Below are positions 60,848-64,000 of a stretch of 64,000 bases of DNA, piece by piece. The DNA comes from Bacteroidaceae bacterium (lineage in GTDB: Bacteria; Bacteroidota; Bacteroidia; Bacteroidales; Bacteroidaceae). Made by a program: the position numbers and the translations under genes. Every line of letters starts with the position of its first letter. Positions within the stretch are counted from its first letter, which is position 1. Location of the stretch: NCBI GenBank assembly GCA_017469925.1, contig JAFUFK010000013.1, positions 372,001 through 436,000 of the forward strand, read 5' to 3'. Under the pieces are notes generated by a model. The model was not told the origin of the DNA. It was given only the letters and a program-made list of their open reading frames with translations, and made no database searches.

Positions 60848-62137
60848 TCAATCTCCCACGAGTTCCCCCTCCAGTTGCTCCAGGCTCTTGCCCTTTGTCT
60901 CGGGGCATCGGCGCATGAGGAAGAGGAAGGCCAGGAGGCAGATGGCCGAATAGGTCCAGAAAGTCCCGCTCGAACCCAGGGCAGTGTTCATGGACGGGAA
61001 ACTGAACGTCAGCGTGCAGCAGCCCACCCAGAGGGCGAAGGTGCACGTGGACATAGCCACGCCGCGAATGCGGTTGGGGAAGATTTCGGCCAGCAGCGTC
61101 CAGGTGACGGGGCCCAGCGTCATCGCATAAATGGCGATGGCCGTAACGACGAGGGCCACCATCAGCAGGCCCGTCATGTGAAGGGCGTAGCACGTGCCCA
61201 AGATGAGATAGACGATACCCAGTCCGCCTGCCCCGATGAGCATGAGCGAGCGGCGGCCCCATCGCTCGATGGTGTAAAGGGCCACGAAGGTGAACAGGAC
61301 GTTGACCACGCCCGTAATGACGATGTTGATGAACATCCCATCTACGTCGAACCCTGCGCCGACGAATATCTCCTGGGCGTAGTTGAATATAACGTTCGTC
61401 CCGCACCATTGCTGGAAGACGGCGATGACAAGGCCCAACAGCAATACCTTCTCATATTTGTGTTGAAAGAGTTCGCCCAGGCCCGCCTCCTTATTCTTCA
61501 ATTCTTCAATCTTTTCATTTTTCAATTTTAAATAGACCGGGCTCTCGGGAATCAGGAAACTCATCACGAGGAACAAGGCGGCGGGCACCGTCTCGGCCCA
61601 GAACATCCAGCGCCAGCCCCAGGCGACGTTCCACGCCTGCGAGGCGGCCACCGAGGTGTCGCGCGCCAGCAGCAGGTTGACCACCTGGGCACCCAGTATG
61701 CCGAGGACGATGGTCATCTGGTTCAGGCTGACCATGCGCCCGCGAATCTCCGCAGGACTGACTTCGGCAATATACATGGGCGAGAGGGCCGAGGCCACCC
61801 CGATGCCCACGCCGCCGATGAAGCGGGCAAGGTTGAAGAGGGTGAAGTCGCTGACCCACCCCGTCATCAGGGCCGATACGGTGAAGAGGACTGCCGCCAG
61901 CGTGAGCAGGGGCTTACGACCAAAGCGGTCGGCCAGCCAGCCGGCCACCATTGCACCCAGCAGACAGCCCACGAGGGCGGTGGTCATGGCCACGCCTTGC
62001 AGCACGGGCGAGTCGCTGATGCCGAAGAAGAGTTCGTAGAAGGGCTTTGCGCCACCGATTACTACCCAGTCGTAGCCGAAGAGCAGACCGCCCAGGGCCG
62101 AGACGAGACAGATGAAGTAGATAAAACGTCGGTTCAT
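60848..62137 (-). CDS. Sugar/H+ symporter, MFS sugar porter family
   Basis: Inner-membrane protein of 429 residues with twelve membrane segments. Sugar-porter signatures are GWLADRFGRKP, RFIGGVGIGVASALSP with MYIAEVSPAEIRGR, PESPVYL (usually PESPRWL) and ETKGKSLEQLE. It resembles XylE/GalP-type symporters. The cytoplasmic loop after segment 6 contains an AT-rich low-complexity insertion (DNA about 61493-61538) coding KLKNEKIEELKNKE. The substrate, perhaps a pentose or galactose, is not determined. It has no operon partner. Confidence 0.88.
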   Translation of the reverse strand: MNRRFIYFICLVSALGGLLFGYDWVVIGGAKPFYELFFGISDSPVLQGVAMTTALVGCLLGAMVAGWLADRFGRKPLLTLAAVLFTVSALMTGWVSDFTLFNLARFIGGVGIGVASALSPMYIAEVSPAEIRGRMVSLNQMTIVLGILGAQVVNLLLARDTSVAASQAWNVAWGWRWMFWAETVPAALFLVMSFLIPESPVYLKLKNEKIEELKNKEAGLGELFQHKYEKVLLLGLVIAVFQQWCGTNVIFNYAQEIFVGAGFDVDGMFINIVITGVVNVLFTFVALYTIERWGRRSLMLIGAGGLGIVYLILGTCYALHMTGLLMVALVVTAIAIYAMTLGPVTWTLLAEIFPNRIRGVAMSTCTFALWVGCCTLTFSFPSMNTALGSSGTFWTYSAICLLAFLFLMRRCPETKGKSLEQLEGELVGD

Positions 62138-62142
62138 GAGAT

Positions 62143-62847
62143 TTAGAGATAATAGTCTTTAGTGAGTAAACTATAGGGCGTTGTGCGCGAACCATCAGGG
62201 CGTTGGAGCACTAATTCCTCGGTGTCTGTGGCCAAATGCCCAGGCGTTGCGAACGTGAGCAGAGCGCGTTTGGGCGGCTTGTGCCCGACGGTGCGTACAA
62301 GGCATTTGCGAGTAAGGTTAAGTCCGCGGCAGAATGCGCTGTCGATAAATCGGTTACACTCCGAAAGTGGAAGTATTACATGAAACTCGCCATCCGCGCT
62401 CAAAAGGCGGCAGACAACGGCAAGAAGTTCGTCGAAAGAGAGGAGCGACGAGTGGCGGGCAAGGGCCCGAGAGGCATCGGGCGGAAGGGTCTCTTCGGAA
62501 AAGAAGGGAGGGTTGCAGAGAATGGCGTCGAAAGGTGCGTCGGGGGCATAAAGACGAATGTCGGACTCCACCACCTCGATGCGCTCGGCAAACGGGCTGT
62601 TGGCCACATTTTCCCGGGCCTGGGCGGCAGCATCGGGGTCAACCTCGACGGCCACGACGTGGGCCTCCGCATTGCGTTGCGCCACCATAAGGGCTACCAG
62701 CCCCGTGCCCGTACCGATGTCGAGCAAGCGCCGGCGGCCCTCTACTCTCGCCCATGCGCCCAGGAGGACACCGTCGGTGCCCACCTTCATCGCACAGCGG
62801 TCGTGGGCCACGCTGAACTGCTTGAAACGGAACATTTGCTCGCTCAT
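62143..62847 (-). CDS. trmN6: tRNA1(Val) adenine-37 N6-methyltransferase
   Basis: SAM-dependent methyltransferase of 234 residues modifying A37 of tRNA-Val. MKVGTDGVLLGAWA, LLDIGTGTGLVALM (motif I) and DAILCNPPFF (the NPPF catalytic motif) are diagnostic. The start at 62847 is chosen because the -7 element at 62853-62860 lies just before it and the family starts here; the open frame upstream (to 63021) runs through both promoters and into lon. The mRNA appears to be leaderless. Confidence 0.9.
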   Translation of the reverse strand: MSEQMFRFKQFSVAHDRCAMKVGTDGVLLGAWARVEGRRRLLDIGTGTGLVALMVAQRNAEAHVVAVEVDPDAAAQARENVANSPFAERIEVVESDIRLYAPDAPFDAILCNPPFFSEETLPPDASRALARHSSLLSFDELLAVVCRLLSADGEFHVILPLSECNRFIDSAFCRGLNLTRKCLVRTVGHKPPKRALLTFATPGHLATDTEELVLQRPDGSRTTPYSLLTKDYYL

Positions 62848-62852
62848 AGGCA

Positions 62853-62860
62853 CAAAGTTA
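62853..62860 (-). promoter_or_regulatory. trmN6: -7 element of trmN6, start-codon proximal
   Basis: Minus-strand TAACTTTG, followed after five bases by the ATG. This is the same arrangement as at 16712-16719. Confidence 0.6.
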
Positions 62861-62904
62861 AGGAATATTTCGCAATTCTTACCGCGTATGTCGCAATTAT
62901 TTCG

Positions 62905-62912
62905 TATCTTTG
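62905..62912 (+). promoter_or_regulatory. lon: Promoter of lon
   Basis: TATCTTTG, 43 bases before the lon start codon, back to back with the trmN6 promoter. Confidence 0.68.
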
Positions 62913-62955
62913 CACGCTTTTTCACGCGCAGACGCGCATAATCATCTATCGAGAC

Positions 62956-64000
62956 ATGAACGAAGAGAACATACAGAACCCCTTTTCCTTTATTGCCGAC
63001 TTCGAAGGAGACATCAGCCAACTGACCAATCAGGAAGTGCCGCCCGTGATGCCCATCCTGCCCCTGCGGAACCTCACGCTATTCCCCTGCGTGATGTCGC
63101 CCTTGCGAGTGACCAGGAAGTCGTCGCTGAAGTTGGTGAAACGTGCCTTCAAGACGGGCGAAATCATCGGTGCCTTCAGCCAGATAAACAGTAGCGAGGA
63201 GGACGAGCAGACGGCCGAGCTCTTCAATTGCGGCGTGGCCGCCCGCGTCGTGAAGTTGCTGGAGATGCCCGATGGCGGCCTGACCGTCATCCTGCAAGCT
63301 GCCGGCCGACTGATGCTCGACAAGATAATCTCCGTCAGCCCAGTCCTGACGGGCGAGGTGACGAGGCTGCAAGAGTTCTACCCCGAAGCCGGCGATATGG
63401 AGTTCAGCGTGCTGGTGGAAGCCTGCCGCAAGCGTGCCATCCACTACATCGAGACCAACGAGGACCTGCCCAACGAGGCCAAGTTTGCCGTACTGAACAT
63501 CTCGAACGTATTCTTCATGATTAACTTCCTCTGCACCAGCCTGCCCCTGCCCGAGGAGGACAAGCGCGAGATGCTGCGCCTGGCCATCGTCAAGGAGCGC
63601 ACGAGCCGTCTGGTACAGAGCATCAACTCGATGCAGGGACTCGTGAACATGAAGAACCGCATCCTGCAACAGACGCACGTTGACCTGAACCAGCAGCAGC
63701 GCGAGTGGTTCCTGCAACAGGAGATGAAGAACATCCAGGACGAACTGGGAGGCTCGACGCCGACAAAGGACAGCGAGCGGCTGCGCGCAGCCATCGAGGC
63801 AAAGACGATGCCCCAGTACGCCAAAGACGCCTTCTACGACGGACTGAGCAAGTTGGAGCGCATCAACCCGCAGAGCCCCGACTACAACGTCGAACTCAAC
63901 TACCTTCAGACCATACTCGCCCTGCCCTGGGAGGAATATACGAAGGACAACCTGAACATCACCAATGCCGAGCGCGTGCTCAACCACGACCACTACGGCA
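62956..64000 (+). CDS. lon: ATP-dependent protease Lon (La), N-terminal part
   Basis: The frame starts at the ATG at 62956 and is still open at the window end, so about 348 of roughly 820 residues are visible. Residues 30-240 are the Lon substrate-binding domain (PILPLRNLTLFPCVMSPLRV, RLAIVKERTSRLVQSINSM), followed by the helical linker (QQREWFLQQEMKNIQDELGG). The ATPase and peptidase domains lie beyond the window. Lon degrades misfolded and regulatory proteins. Confidence 0.94.
   Translation, partial: MNEENIQNPFSFIADFEGDISQLTNQEVPPVMPILPLRNLTLFPCVMSPLRVTRKSSLKLVKRAFKTGEIIGAFSQINSSEEDEQTAELFNCGVAARVVKLLEMPDGGLTVILQAAGRLMLDKIISVSPVLTGEVTRLQEFYPEAGDMEFSVLVEACRKRAIHYIETNEDLPNEAKFAVLNISNVFFMINFLCTSLPLPEEDKREMLRLAIVKERTSRLVQSINSMQGLVNMKNRILQQTHVDLNQQQREWFLQQEMKNIQDELGGSTPTKDSERLRAAIEAKTMPQYAKDAFYDGLSKLERINPQSPDYNVELNYLQTILALPWEEYTKDNLNITNAERVLNHDHYG

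Noticed and set aside
62848-63021. Longer N-terminus of trmN6
   Set aside because: It would cross its own promoter and run into lon; family proteins start at MSEQMFRFKQF.

Overview
This window is chromosomal DNA of a Bacteroidales bacterium, most likely Prevotella or a close relative (Prevotellaceae). The reasons are Bacteroidetes-type promoters (TAnnTTTG in place of a -10 box) in front of many genes, an RseC-RnfBCDGEA operon, Bacteroidetes-only families (DUF3127, DUF4835/PorD-like, Rho with a large N-terminal insertion, bS16 with a long tail), BspA-like leucine-rich-repeat surface proteins with C-terminal sorting-like ends, and pectin-active enzymes (PL11, GH105, GH97).

Layout. 1-4.9 kb: end of a DUF1846 gene, a lipoprotein S9 dipeptidyl peptidase and an MFS transporter. 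4.9-9.6 kb, minus strand: rhamnogalacturonan lyase (PL11), a GH97 glycosidase and a SpoU-type RNA methyltransferase. 9.7-11.8 kb: a lone TonB-dependent receptor. 11.8-16.7 kb, minus strand: a sugar operon with an FdtA-like ketoisomerase, an unusual acyltransferase/aminotransferase fusion, two GT2 glycosyltransferases and ComF. 16.8-17.0 kb: tRNA-Ser and tRNA-Glu. 17.2-20.7 kb: an AT-richer accessory stretch with a lipoprotein, a BIG2/LRR protein, a HEPN-motif protein with a partner, a candidate non-coding RNA and copy 1 of a dispersed hairpin repeat. 20.7-24.8 kb: two Ala/Lys-rich coiled-coil proteins around a GH105-DUF4861 enzyme. 24.7-32.2 kb: rseC, rnfBCDGEA, galE and a YhcC-like radical SAM gene in one minus-strand run. 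32.4-37.7 kb: CPBP protease, bS16, ABC-F protein and Rho. 37.7-44.6 kb: an AraC regulator divergent from a complete RND efflux operon. 44.6-54.1 kb: tandem repeat and terminator, DUF3127, dnaN, exonuclease, coaBC, DUF4835, recN, a TPR pseudo-protease and tilS. 54.1-57.9 kb: two tandem promoters, a long structured leader, an HTH protein, a BspA-like protein and a 62-residue peptide, followed by copy 2 of the dispersed repeat. 57.9-64 kb: a multidomain glycoside hydrolase, tRNA-Cys, a sugar/H+ symporter, trmN6 and the start of lon.

Most genes are ordinary housekeeping. The best candidates for something undescribed are: (1) the leader at 54,229-54,614, where three perfect or near-perfect long helices interlock and one covers the start codon of the HTH gene; (2) the hairpin-rich candidate non-coding RNA at 20,088-20,430 (minus strand); (3) a roughly 160-bp dispersed repeat present twice, each time just 3' of a minus-strand gene; and (4) tilS interrupted twice, in frame, by the same repetitive sequence. 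All structural claims come from reading by eye; no folding or database search was run.
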